From assembly GCF_018873765.1 (NCBI RefSeq), contig NC_057925.1:47337010-47401009 (forward strand): a stretch of 64,000 bases of DNA. Direction: 5' to 3'. Of this stretch, positions 36,232 through 46,249 are shown piece by piece. Position numbers and translations under genes: made by a program. Position 1 is the first letter of the stretch. Each line of letters opens with the position of its first letter. Under the pieces are notes generated by a model. The model saw nothing but the letters and a program-made list of their open reading frames with translations, made no database searches and was not told the DNA's origin. The stretch comes from Telopea speciosissima (taxonomy: Eukaryota; Streptophyta; Magnoliopsida; Proteales; Proteaceae).

Positions 36232-36537
36232 CTCTTCATTCATCAGGGAAGTTGGGAAATAGATGAGTCAATTAAAGAAGCAGCCTTGCGAGAGATAGTA
36301 GAGGAAGCCGGTGCAAAAGGCAAAGTTCAGGTCAATGTAATTTTAATTCTTTGTAGTTAGCTGTCATGATTTGTTTGTTTTTTTTTTTTTTTTTTGGGTA
36401 AGGAGAGCTGTCTTGATTTGCAAAGATATAAATATTTGAGTTACTTGGTGCCATCTATAACTAAATTTCTCTTACAGAGTAAAATTGGTGAATGGTGTTT
36501 CAGGAGCAAAAGGTATAAGAGCCTTGGTTTCGCCATC
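36232..36537 (+). pseudogene. Captured Nudix hydrolase fragment (two exons)
   Basis: The first segment (to 36330) encodes GSWEIDESIKEAALREIVEE followed by AGAKGKVQ, an intact Nudix box of the pattern GX5EX7REUXEEXGU, in which the glutamates bind metal and catalyse hydrolysis of nucleoside diphosphates linked to other moieties. It ends CAG followed by GTCAATG, a plausible splice donor. After a 147-bp intron ending TTACAG (36477), a second segment encodes SKIGEWCFRSKRYKS, resembling the strand after the box in plant NUDT proteins. Retained introns indicate capture from genomic DNA. The start and C-terminus are absent. Confidence 0.8.
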
Positions 36538-36936
36538 ACATTCTTGGATCGTATGAAGTTTACTTTTATGGTTATTGTTTGTTGCATAATTTCGCTGCCC
36601 ACACCATTATTGTTTCACCGTGAACACGGTTAACTACTGTGTACAGCAACCATGGCCGACCGAATAGAAGGCCAATGAATGTTGCTTGGTTTGGAACAAG
36701 GAATACCCCTGTGTTGTCATGAAGATAGTTAAAGAAATTTTTTTAAAAAAAATTAAAGGCAATCATGGTCACCATTAAAAAGGCAGCCGAGGCTGCCATT
36801 AACGTGGTGCAAAGTTTTGTGCCTTCTAGAAGTGGGGTTTTACCTCTCCGTTGTATTAAAAAAAAAAAAACAAAGGCAGCCGAGGCTGCCATTATCGTGA
36901 AGCACAAATTTGGGCCTACTATTATCGCCTGTACAG

Positions 36937-37565
36937 TAGGGGTGTCAACAGGTCGGGTTTGGTCGGTCACGGTCGGGCCTAGCCGAGCCTCACCAATTTT
37001 ACAAGCTGCACCGTGTCCGACCATTTAGGCATTGGGGCTTGCCTTGGGCGGGCATGGTACAGTTTCATTTTGGTCGATCGGTGTTCGGTCTTTAACCGGG
37101 GCAGTCTTATTCGGGCTAAACGGGCTTAAACCGGGTCTAAAACGGGCTAATGAGTCGTTTAACTCTAAACGGTCTCTAAACGATGTGGGCTTACTAATTG
37201 AAATCTAACAAAGTAAGATCTAAAAACTAAAACTAAGCCTCATCCTTACCTACGTTAAGTGTATCTAACCAATAAATGTCAAAGACCAACAAAGAAAAAA
37301 ACAAAACAAAGGAAATTTGGAGGGAAGGGAAGGGGAAGTTCATAAGTTAAAGGGTCGATTGGGTCGGGCTATAACAGCGCGGTCTAGGTCGGGGTTGGAA
37401 TCGGTCGGTCCGGTCGGGCACCTGACGATCTAGGAACCCACACCGGGACCGCCCGATTACTAAACATGTCGGGCTGAAGCCCGACATGTTTAATAATCAG
37501 GCCGGACCAGGCCGAGCTTTAACCAGGCGGGCTTGGTCTGGCTGGGCCTAGAATTGACACCCTTA
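36937..37565. mobile_element. hAT-like element with perfect 8-bp duplication
   Basis: A 629-bp element with ends TAGGGGTGTCAA and TTGACACCCTTA, flanked by CTGTACAG at 36929-36936 and 37566-37573. It is related to 30643-31514 by its GGTCGGGC-rich interior and lies inside MULE-G. Confidence 0.9.
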
Positions 37566-38049
37566 CTGTACAGTGGCACCGGGAGAAACACATGTGGTTG
37601 TTGGGATGAGTTCCTTCCTCCTCTGGTGATCTAATAATATAAAAAAAAACACCGTCCACTCATGGGATCACTTTGACAAAATTCATGGAAGAACCTTAGA
37701 GCTGCTGGGTTGGCTGGAATGGCGGCGATGACGGCAAGGAAGGAGGAGAAGAAGCCGGAGAATAGATTTTGAATTGAATAGGTTTTTGGTTTATAATATT
37801 AGAAGAGGGCAAAGTTGGCATTTTACATTGTATTATTTAACACCGTCCATTCAGGGGGTGCGATTGTATAATTTAGAAACATAGGGCATCACTCTGTATT
37901 TAGTACAAACCTCAGGGGGTGGCAATGTAATTTTCCCTTTTTTTTATTGAATGAAACTTAACATGTACGCAAAAGACCTAATTGGACGTATCAGATACCA
38001 TGTGACAATATTTTGAACCAACCAGATATATTATACCTTAATAATATTA

Positions 38050-38150
38050 ACAAATAATAATGAATTATTATTATTTTATTTTTTTTTTTTTATTTTTTTA
38101 TTTTTTTTTTTTATTTTTTTATTTTTTTTTTTTATTATTATTATTATTAC
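38050..38150. repeat. T-rich low-complexity tract
   Basis: Reiterated runs of T separated by ATTA and single A form an AT-only tract about 100 bp long. Confidence 0.9.
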
Positions 38151-38567
38151 TAGAAAGAGGGGTTCTAGAGGGATGTCAATCGATTGATCCGGTCCTCATA
38201 GGCTCAGTATGGTCTCATTTATAAACGGTCATCCGGGTCCCAATCTTTAATCGGGTTCCATTAATCGGATTAAATGGACCTTAAATGGACTATTGAGCCA
38301 TTTATATCTAAATGGGCTTATCAAATAAATGCTTCAATTCTCAAAGGCCTGTATTACCAAGATAATTGTCCAGTTATAGAGTTTAATGGTCTACAAATTG
38401 AACACTTGACAAATTCTAAGGACTCGTTGATGATAGAGGTTTAGATTGATTCATCAAATTCATCAACAACAATAGTCGGGCTTAATCTACCAAAAACTGC
38501 CTAGCTCAGTTGGTAAGCTGTGGTGCGCTTCATGCCCATGCTCACCAAAAGGTCTGGAGTTCGAGTC

Positions 38568-38725
38568 TCCTGGCTGGTACCTTATCCCCTCCCCAGTTTA
38601 ATAACATGATCTACTAGGAGAGATCATCACAATGACTCCTATAGTATCCTGGCTGGTACCTTATCCCCTCCCCAGTTTAATAACGTGATCTACTAGGAGA
38701 GATCATCACAATGACTCCTATGGAA
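38568..38725. repeat. 79-bp tandem duplication across the SINE/Copia-3 junction
   Basis: 38568-38646 and 38647-38725 are near-identical. Each holds SINE 3' sequence (TCCTGGCTGGTACC onward), the CAGTT target site and the first 48 bases of the Copia-3 LTR. The duplication therefore occurred after Copia-3 inserted. Confidence 0.92.
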
Positions 38726-38908
38726 GTTTTTCCGCAATATATTTGTTTCCATCTATCATCGCATGTGATAATGGCAAATATTCAAATGAAATCCCACCAT
38801 TATCACATGTGATAATAGCTGTCCATCTTCTTGTAATTACTGTTTAAATGGCAATCTTTTGTAATCTTTCTCATTCAATCAAAGAATAATTCTCATCCAA
38901 ATTTATCA
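38678..38908 (+). repeat. Copia-3 5' LTR
   Basis: 231 bp, starting TA and ending CA. A partial extra copy of its first 48 bases lies at 38599-38646 because of the tandem duplication. Confidence 0.92.
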
Positions 38909-39001
38909 TGGTATCAGTCTCTTAACGATCCTGGCCTAATCCGGATTATCACCTTCCTCCTTTCCATCATTTTTTTTTTCCTTCCATCTTCTTGGTTCAT
39001 C

Positions 39002-42000
39002 ATGCCGGACCAAGACAATATTCTGGTTGGTGAGTCCAGTGGTGTGCAGGGAGGATCATCGCAGACTTCTCAAACGTCTACCATAGATCCCTCCTCCCCA
39101 TATCACCTTCATCATTCTGATAACCCAGGTGACCTTCTCGTCTCCACGCCCCTCAATGGTGATAACTATCCTACCTGGCGACGTGCCATGCGCATGGCTC
39201 TCTTTGCGAAATATAAAATGATGTTCATGGATGGGAGTCTCCCACGTCCCACTTCGCCACTCTCTGTTGTCCAGACATGGGAACGATGCAACTTTATGGT
39301 GTTGTCTTGGATTCTCAATGTCCTAACTCGCACCATTACTGACAGGGTGATTTACGCTGAGACTGCTTCTTCCGTTTGGAAGGAGCTTGAAGATCGTTTC
39401 TCACACGGCAATGCCTCTCGAGTCTTTCAACTCAAGCGCTCAATTGCAACTATACAACAGGGAATTGATTCCCTCTCTTCTTACTTCACACGGCTGAAGG
39501 TTCTCTGGGACGAAGTGGCATCTTATGTGGCTGTTCCAACATGTTCCTGCGGCAAGCAAAATGCTCTTCACTCGGCCGGTCAGCAAGAACGTGTGTATCT
39601 CCCACATCAAGGGGTCCTCGCCCATCTGCTGGTTCCAACAATAATGATACCAACTGCAATCGTCCCTTCTGTGATCACTGCAAAATACACGGTCACACCA
39701 GGGACACTTGCTGGCCCTTACATGGCTATCCACCTAGACATTCGAAGCATCGTCGTTCCTCTTCAGCCTAGGCTACTAAACTTGGTTCGCCTGCTACAAA
39801 TCAAGCCAAGGCAGCCACTGCTGCTCCGGCCCAGCCCCTTGCGACCCAATCGCCGGCCTCTCCTGTTGCATCTAGCCTCACCCCAACGTAGATCCAGAAG
39901 CTCCTCTCACTCTTGACACCGGATTCCACTGCAGCTCATGCCAATCTTGTAGGTATTGAACAGTGTTTTTCGGTTTCAGGTAAGGATTCTCATTTTGGTT
40001 GCTTGACAGTGGGGCTTCTGATCACATGGTCTCTGATCTTTCATTACTCACTCATGTTACTTCTCTTGCATCACCAATATTGGTACGTGTACCCACTGGT
40101 GCTCATATGCTTGTTACTCATTGTGGCACACACCATCTTACTTTAGATATTATTCTTCGTGATGTCTTATACGTTCCTTCTTTTTCATTCACTTTATTGT
40201 CCCTTAGTAAACTCACTAATAATTTTTCTTGTGTGGTATCTTTTTTCTCTTCCTTTTGTGCCATTCAGGACCTTCCATCGAAGAGGCTGATTGGAATGGG
40301 AACGCTGCGTAACGGACTATATCATTTTACTTCGGGCAGTCCTAGTTCAATTCCAAATTTATCTCATGCTTTTTCATCTTCTCTTTGGCACATTCGCATG
40401 GGTCACCCCTCTCGTGACCGTTTATCTTTATTATCCAATAATTTGTCTAATGTAATTTCTAAGCATGAACATTGTGATGTGTGTCATCTAACTAAACAAA
40501 CACAATCCCCATTTCCATTAAGCAATTCTCGATGCACTGAAATATTTGGTCTTATTCACTGTGATATTTGGGGAGGTTATCCCACTCCATCTCACACAGG
40601 TGCTCATTATTTTCTAACAATCGTTGATGATTATTCTAGATGTGTTTAGATATATCTAATGCGCCAAAAGTCAGAAACATATGCTCTTCTCCTCTCTTTT
40701 TTTGCCTTAGTTAAAACCCAGTTTGGAACTTCAATCAAACAGATTCGGACCGATAATGGGAAGGAATTTTTTTCTAGACCATTCAGAAGTCTCTCTCAGG
40801 AGGGTGTTCATCACCAACATTCTTGCGTTGGGACTCCGCAACAAAATGGGGTTGCCGAACGTAAACACCGACATCTTCTTGAAGTTGCTCGTGCCCTACG
40901 TTTTCAGGCCCGCTTACCCTTATCTTTTTGGGGAGACTGTATTCTCACCTGCATATCTCATTAACAGGATTCCCACACCCAATCTAGGGGGCAAGACACC
41001 ACACGAGTTATTGTTAAAGACTCCACCCTCTTATGATCACATGCGGGTATTCGGGTGCCTTTGTTATGCTCATGATCACCACCTTGGTCGTTCCAAATTT
41101 GACCCTCGTGCAATCTGCTGCATATTTGTTGGTTATCCTTATGGTCAAAAGGGTTACCGGGTTTTCAATATTCAAACCCAACAATACTTTGTGTCCCGTG
41201 ATGTGGTTTTTCATGAAGATGTTTTTCCCTACCAAACACAACCACCACCTCCTGATTCACACTCGGTCATCCCTTCTAATTTTGCTGAGTTTGATGATCT
41301 TGACACCATCTCATCACCCATGACTGGTTCACCCGCAGCTGGTTCACCTCCATCACCTCCACTCCACTCCACTCGTCCACTCCACTCGTTGACCCACCCG
41401 TTCTACGTCGCTCTAACCGGACTCGTGTCTCTTCCACTCGTCTGACGGATTTGTGTGTAGTACCGTTACTCAAAGTTCTTCGCCCATCACCTCGCCGTTG
41501 GTTGGTAACACACCTTATCCTCTACATAATTATTTATCTTATGCTGGTTTTACTAGTCAACATTCTGCTTTTATTTCCGCCCTTTCTTCTGATCATGAAC
41601 CATCTTCATTTCAAGAAGCTACTAAATATCCCCACTGGCAACAAGCCATGCAAAATGAGATTTCAGCCCTGGAACAAAATAACACTTGGTCTTTGGAGAG
41701 TCTTCCTGCAGGTAAATGGGCAATAGGTTGCAAGTGGGTTTACAAAGTCAAAAGACATGCTGATGGTTCTATCGAGCGCTATAAAGCACGTCTCGTCGCA
41801 AAGGGTTACACGCAACAAGAAGGGTTGGATTACAATGAAACCTTTGCTCCCATTGCTAAACTTGTCACAGTACGAAGTTTATTGGTTGTAGCTGCAATTC
41901 GTGGTTGGCACCTGCTCCAACTCGATGTTAACAATGCATTCCTCCACGGTGCCCTTGACGAAGATGTCTATATGCGTCTCCCTCCAGGTTATGGCAAAGA

Positions 42001-43113
42001 GGGGGAGACCCATTGATGTAAACTTCAGAAGTCTCTTTACGGCCTCAAGCAGGCATCTCGGAATTGGTTTGCTACTCTCACTACAACCCTCCTAGCTGCT
42101 AGTTTTACTCAATCCCAGGCTGACTATTCACTGTTTGTCCAAAGGGGTTCTGGATTCTTTATGGTCGTCCTTGTTTATGTTGATGACATAATCATGGCTG
42201 GTACTGATAATACTGCCATTCAACGCCTCATTTCATTCTTGGATAACAAGTTCCATCTCAAAGATCTGGGCAATCTTAAGTATTTTCTTGGCATTGAAGT
42301 AGCACGCACCAATGATGGAATCTTTATAAATCAGCGAAAATATGCATTGGATATTTTATCTGAATCAGGCCTCCTTGGAGCCAAACCGGTCATATTTCCA
42401 ATAGAACAGAATCATCATCTAGCAGTTGATGTGGGCACTCTTCTATCTGATCCAACGCCCTACAGGCGGCTTGTTGGACGGCTGATTTATTTAATAATAA
42501 CCAGACCGGACATAACCTATGCAGTGAACACGCTCAGCCAGTTCATGCATCAGCCATGCCAACCACACTGGGATGCAGCACTCCATCTGGTTTGGTACTT
42601 AAAATCATCTTCGGGCACTGGAGTTTTTTTCTCGGCAGCCAGTTCCATTGTCCTTACTGCCTTCTTGGACTGGGCTGCATGCCCCTCCACACGACGGTCG
42701 ATCACCGGTTACATCACCTTTTTGGGTGCTAGCCCCCTCTCTTGGAAATCAAAGAAATAAGTCACAGTTTCCAGATCATCAGCCGAGGCTGATTACCGTT
42801 CCATGGCCGCTGCTACATGTGAACTCATTTGGCTTTGCATACTCGTTCAAGACCTGGGTGTTATGCTTCCGACACCTATGCGCCTATTTTGTGACAATCA
42901 AGCCGCTCTCCATATTGCTGCGAATCCGGTGTTTCATGAGCGCACCAAACATATAGAGCTTGATTGCCACCTCGCATTAATCTGGTTGTCTGAAGACATT
43001 TCACATATCGTCCAAGGTGCAATTGGCCGACATTTTTACTAAAGCACTAGGGCGTGATCAATTCTTATTTCTCCTATCCAAGTTGGGCGTTCACAACATA
43101 CACGCTCCAACTT
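39002..43113 (+). pseudogene. Copia-3 gag-pol polyprotein, disrupted
   Basis: Gag begins at the ATG at 39002. A segment between the first CSCG and the zinc knuckle (CX2CX4HX4C near 39680-39725, in another frame) looks shortened and shifted. The protease D-S-G is near 40000 and the GAG-pre-integrase near 40385-40520. The integrase (40540-41100) has TAG at 40647-40649 and a frameshift near 40930. The reverse transcriptase (41610-42600) has TGA at 42014-42016 and YVDD at 42176-42187. The RNase H has TAA at 42758-42760 and a frameshift near 43015, and the reading ends at about 43113 just before the polypurine tract. Confidence 0.93.
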
Positions 43114-43122
43114 GAGGGGAAG

Positions 43123-43353
43123 TAATAACGTGATCTACTAGGAGAGATCATCACAATGACTCCTATGGAAGTTTTTCCGCAATATATTTGTTTCCATCTA
43201 TCATCGCATGTGATAATGGCAAGTATTCAAATGAAATCCCACCATTATCACATGTGATAATAGTTGTCCATCTTCTTGTAATTGCTATTTAAATGGCAAT
43301 CTTTTGTAATCTTCCTCATTCAATCAAAGAATAATTCTCTTCCAAATTTATCA
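43123..43353 (+). repeat. Copia-3 3' LTR
   Basis: 231-bp partner of 38678-38908, followed by the CAGTT target duplication. Confidence 0.93.
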
Positions 43354-43699
43354 CAGTTCGATCCCTCCCCCTCTATACAAAATATATATATAAAGCTCCC
43401 AATTCCAAAAAAAAATAGTCGGGCTTAATCGGTCTCTAGGGGATCGGACTGAGTCGGACTATTAGGCAGTTAGTCCCGATTGGGCGACCATTGGGTTGGA
43501 CCCTTGCACTGCAAACAATCAAATATTATTTAGTCTAGGCTTAACCCAACACGTTTAATAAACGGTCCAAGGTAGTCTCGGCTTTTCCCAATCAGGCTTA
43601 GTCAGGCTAACCATTATAAGCCTAAAATTGGCACCCCTGCCGCATGAAAAAATAATTTTTTTTCAGGACTCCAGCAAGACATCCTCTTCTTGTTGTCTC

Positions 43700-44112
43700 T
43701 ATACCTATTGTGTTGAATAATATTATGATAGGGGAGGGCTTGGCTATCCGATCGATTATGGTGGAGGCTACTACTAGTGGTTATGATGCTTTATTGGTAG
43801 TGTCTGATCATAAAGACATTATCAAATATCTTCAACATGGTGGTGGTACCATATAACTGGAGGTTAAGTCAATCTTGGATGATATCATTTATGTATCATC
43901 CCTTCTTTCTTCTTGTATTTTTTCTTATGTTCCAAGGGAACAAAATAGCTTTATTGACTACCTGGCAAGGAGGGCTCTGTCGGTAACGTGTACGACTGTC
44001 TGACCTATTTTTGATCCATGGATTGTGGAGTTTGTTAATTCTCCACCCGTGTGTACTACACGTTGATTAAATAAAGCTGTTATTTCTACCAATAATAATA
44101 ATAATAATAATA
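43700..44112 (+). pseudogene. LINE RNase H tail, copy 1
   Basis: The translation reads EGLAIRSIMVEA, VVSDHKDIIKYL and VPREQNSFIDYLARRAL, matching the RNase H-like (RVT_3) C-terminus of plant LINEs. Internal stops are present. The 3' end contains AATAAAG and a (TAA)n tail near 44094-44112. No upstream reverse transcriptase is present. Confidence 0.75.
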
Positions 44113-44456
44113 AGGTTTCAATTCCAACAGTTGGGGATAGATAGGACATGGTCTCCAAATGTTAAATTTCATAGTCTAAATCAATCAAATACCCCCCTTT
44201 TGTATTGACACGCGTCCAATATATCTTAATGCATATAACACTATTTTAGACATTACTATGCCCTTTCCTAATTTGACTAAAAGCAAATGATTTGAATTAT
44301 AATTTAAAAAAACATAAAATTAATGAATCAAATTTATTCTGTGATTATTAAATCATCACCTTTCATTACATAATTAATATAATAAGGGAAAAAGTGCTGG
44401 CGTTTTTTTATAAAAACACTATCGGACAAAAAACTGCTTCCTAATATACTAATCCT

Positions 44457-44769
44457 TGGCTATCTGATCGGCTACAGTGGAGGCTACTACCGGTTATTAT
44501 GATGCTTTAATGGTAATGTCTGATCATAAAGACATTATCTAATTTCTTCAACAAGGTGGTGGTACCATATTACTGGAGGTTAAGCCAATCTTGGTGTTAC
44601 CAAAAAAAAAAAAAAACCAATCTTGGATAATTTCATTTATTTGTCATCCCTTCTTTCTTCTTGTATTTTTTCTTATGGTCCAAGGGAGCAAAATAAGTTT
44701 ACTGACTCCCTTGCAAGGAGGGCTTTGCCGATACCGTGTACAATAGTCTGGCCTATTTTTGATCCATGG
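44457..44769 (+). pseudogene. LINE RNase H tail, copy 2
   Basis: The same domain as copy 1, with VVSDHKDII and PREQNKFTDSLARRAL segments. It carries stops, a 21-bp A-rich insertion at 44595-44615, and is cut at 44769 by a solo LTR; the tail resumes at 45511. Confidence 0.72.
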
Positions 44770-45510
44770 TGTTGCGTCAAGAAATCGTCGAGCGGTCCTG
44801 CGAGTGTCATCACCTGCAAGTGGACCAAGGGGTCAACAGAGAGAACCGGTGTGGTTCCGGCCTAGGGCTGTCCGATGCCAAAGTTAGATCTCCTGGCGCA
44901 AATAGATGAATAGTGATTATTCAATATGAGTTTGATCCCCTTGATGGGGTTGTGTACCTTGCCTTTTATAGTAGTGTATGGCGGTGTGGAGAGTCCCAGT
45001 TTGATGGCGATTGTGCCGTTAAGTGGATAGAGGCCCTGGGTAACAGGGCTCTATCCTGATTGACCATCTCCCCGCGGGAGGGAGTGTCCTAGTGGTATCA
45101 AGATCCTTGGTGGATAGATACCCACGTGTGGTGATAACGTCATTGGTGCTTGAATCCGTCTGGGTGACGTGACTTCTAAGCGATGGCCTAGAGTCCTGGT
45201 GGTGACATGAGTCTGTAGCGATACGATCGGGTCATAGGCGAGTAGCCCCCACCTCACGTCTGTGCCCACAATGTTGTGCCGGGGTGCAGGCCGCGCCTCG
45301 GTGTGGCCACGCCTTGGTGAGGCCGCGCCTGAGTGGTGGCCGCGCCTGGGTGTGGCCGCGCCTAGGTGAGGCCGCACCCGAGTGGTGGCCGAGCCTGGGT
45401 GAGGCCGCACCCGGGTGCTGGGACCCCGGTTCGTTCCCCTTGGTTTTGGAGCGGGTCGCCCTGTGACACGTGGCGGCCGCTGATTGGCCCGGTGAATATT
45501 GGATGTATCA
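44770..45510. mobile_element. Solo LTR
   Basis: A 741-bp sequence from TGTTGCGTC to GATGTATCA, flanked by the 5-bp duplication CATGG at 44765-44769 and 45511-45515. It has no internal retrotransposon region, so it is a solo LTR left by recombination. Its strand and superfamily cannot be fixed from the sequence. Confidence 0.85.
45289..45420. repeat. GC-rich minisatellite inside the solo LTR
   Basis: About eight units of 16-17 bp with consensus GGCCGCGCCTGGGTGWG, forming a very GC-rich island in AT-rich surroundings. Confidence 0.88.
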
Positions 45511-45558
45511 CATGGATTGTAGAGTTTGCTAATTCTCCACCTACCTGTGTGTACTACA

Positions 45559-45729
45559 AACCTTTATCCCTAAATTTACCTGCCCGTCAATTTCCTTAAT
45601 TCCATCTGATAGGGGGAAAATGACCACCCTACCAACTGCCTGAATATACTGCCCAGGTGGGGTCCACCTCCCTCTATTAGAGGGAATTGAAGAAATTGAC
45701 GAGCAGGCATATTGAGGTGATAATTTTCC
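45559..45729. mobile_element. Small MITE, 171 bp
   Basis: Flanked by the 10-bp direct repeat GTGTACTACA (45549-45558 and 45730-45739); copy 1 of the duplicated segment has a single copy at the same place. Inverted arms include CCTGCCCGTCAATTTC and, on the other strand, CCTGCTCGTCAATTTC. The 9-10 bp duplication would fit a Mutator-type MITE. Confidence 0.75.
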
Positions 45730-46069
45730 GTGTACTACACGTTGATTAAATAAAGTTGCAATTTCTACCCAAAAGAAAAGAAAATTAATATTTCAATTCT
45801 CATAGTTGAGGATAGAGAGGACATGGTCTCTAAATGTTAAATTTCTTAGTCTAATTCAATCAAATACCCCCTTTTGTATTGACACGCATTCAATATATCT
45901 TAATGCATAAAACACAATATTTTAGAAATCACTATGCACTCTCCTAATTTGACTAAAAGCAACTGAATTGAATTTTAATTAAAAAAAATAAAACAAATGA
46001 GTCAAATTTATCCTGTGATTTTTATATCATCACTTTTCATTACATGATAAATATAATAAAGGAAAAAGC

Positions 46070-46210
46070 ACTATGTCCAGGAATGTGGTGTATGCCAGTA
46101 TTCCCATAAGTCTATCTCTTTCTTCTCTATATGAAAAGACACATTTGCACCGTTGTTTTGAGGAGGAGAGAGATAGATACTTGAAAATGCTGGCGTCAGG
46201 AAAAAAAAAA
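46070..46210. repeat. Foldback MITE (TGTCC family)
   Basis: Termini TGTCCAGGAATGTGG on the left and the inverted form near 46185-46200 enclose a palindrome-prone interior containing CTATCTCTTTC and GAGAGAGATAG. It resembles the interrupted copy at 30537-31558. Confidence 0.6.
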
Positions 46211-46249
46211 AAAAAAAAAAACAACAACTGCTTTCTAATTTACTAATCT

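Larger units (their letters stand above)
35678..37937. mobile_element. MULE-G: Pack-MULE candidate with Nudix fragment
   Basis: TIRs start GGGAAAATTAC on both sides (35678 and, on the minus strand, 37937) and share CCCCTGA and TTTGTACTAAATACAG blocks. The flanking 9-mers AATTTTTTA and TTTTTTTTA match at seven of nine positions. The interior contains a Nudix hydrolase gene fragment (36232-36537) and a later hAT-like insertion (36937-37565). Confidence 0.85.
38678..43353 (+). mobile_element. Copia-3: Ty1/copia element with non-TG LTRs
   Basis: A 4.68 kb element with 231-bp LTRs at 38678-38908 and 43123-43353, running from TAATAACG to TTTATCA. The 5-bp target duplication CAGTT is at 38673-38677 (also 38594-38598 in the upstream tandem copy) and 43354-43358. 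The primer site TGGTATCAG begins at 38909 directly after the LTR. A polypurine tract CTTGAGGGGAAG is at 43111-43122. The polyprotein is broken, so the copy is not autonomous. By eye the LTRs differ at about six of 231 positions. Confidence 0.94.
38488..43413 (+). mobile_element. tRNA-derived SINE, interrupted by Copia-3
   Basis: The head carries an A box TAGCTCAGTTGG (38502-38513) and a B box GGAGTTCGAGTCTCC (38556-38570), giving an RNA polymerase III promoter. The 3' part (43359-43413) ends in an A run. A 17-bp duplication AATAGTCGGGCTTAATC lies at 38471-38487 and 43414-43430, as expected for LINE-mediated retroposition. The reconstituted SINE body is about 166 bp (38488-38598 plus 43359-43413). 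It is not a functional tRNA gene. Confidence 0.85.
38166..43637. mobile_element. hAT-like repeat interrupted by SINE and Copia-3
   Basis: The left end TAGAGGGATGTCAAT (38166) and right end TTGGCACCCCT (43629) resemble the TAGGGGTGTCAA termini of the neighbouring hAT-like elements, and the arms carry GTCGGGCTTAATC-type words. The body consists of 38166-38470 and 43431-43637. I found no 8-bp duplication. Confidence 0.6.
43750..46230. repeat. Segmental tandem duplication of a LINE tail and its flank
   Basis: Copy 1 (about 43750-44450) and copy 2 (about 44457-46230) share the RNase H tail plus roughly 300 bp of downstream unique-looking sequence, including ACATGGTCTC and ATTGACACGC. Copy 2 is longer because of a solo LTR, a small MITE, an A-rich mini-insertion and a TGTCC-type MITE. 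Confidence 0.8.

Noticed and set aside
36781..36892. Regularly spaced palindromic repeats as a possible CRISPR-like array
   Set aside because: Only two repeats are present, in a plant nuclear context within a transposable element.
38498..38582. Possible tRNA gene with A and B boxes
   Set aside because: The acceptor and anticodon arms do not pair well, it is embedded in a SINE with a 17-bp target duplication, and it ends in SINE tail sequence.
44623..44865. 80-codon frame
   Set aside because: It starts in the LINE RNase H tail and runs across the insertion junction into the solo LTR, so it is not a gene.
45051..45410. 119-codon arginine/proline/histidine-rich frame
   Set aside because: It is created by the 16-17 bp minisatellite in the solo LTR.
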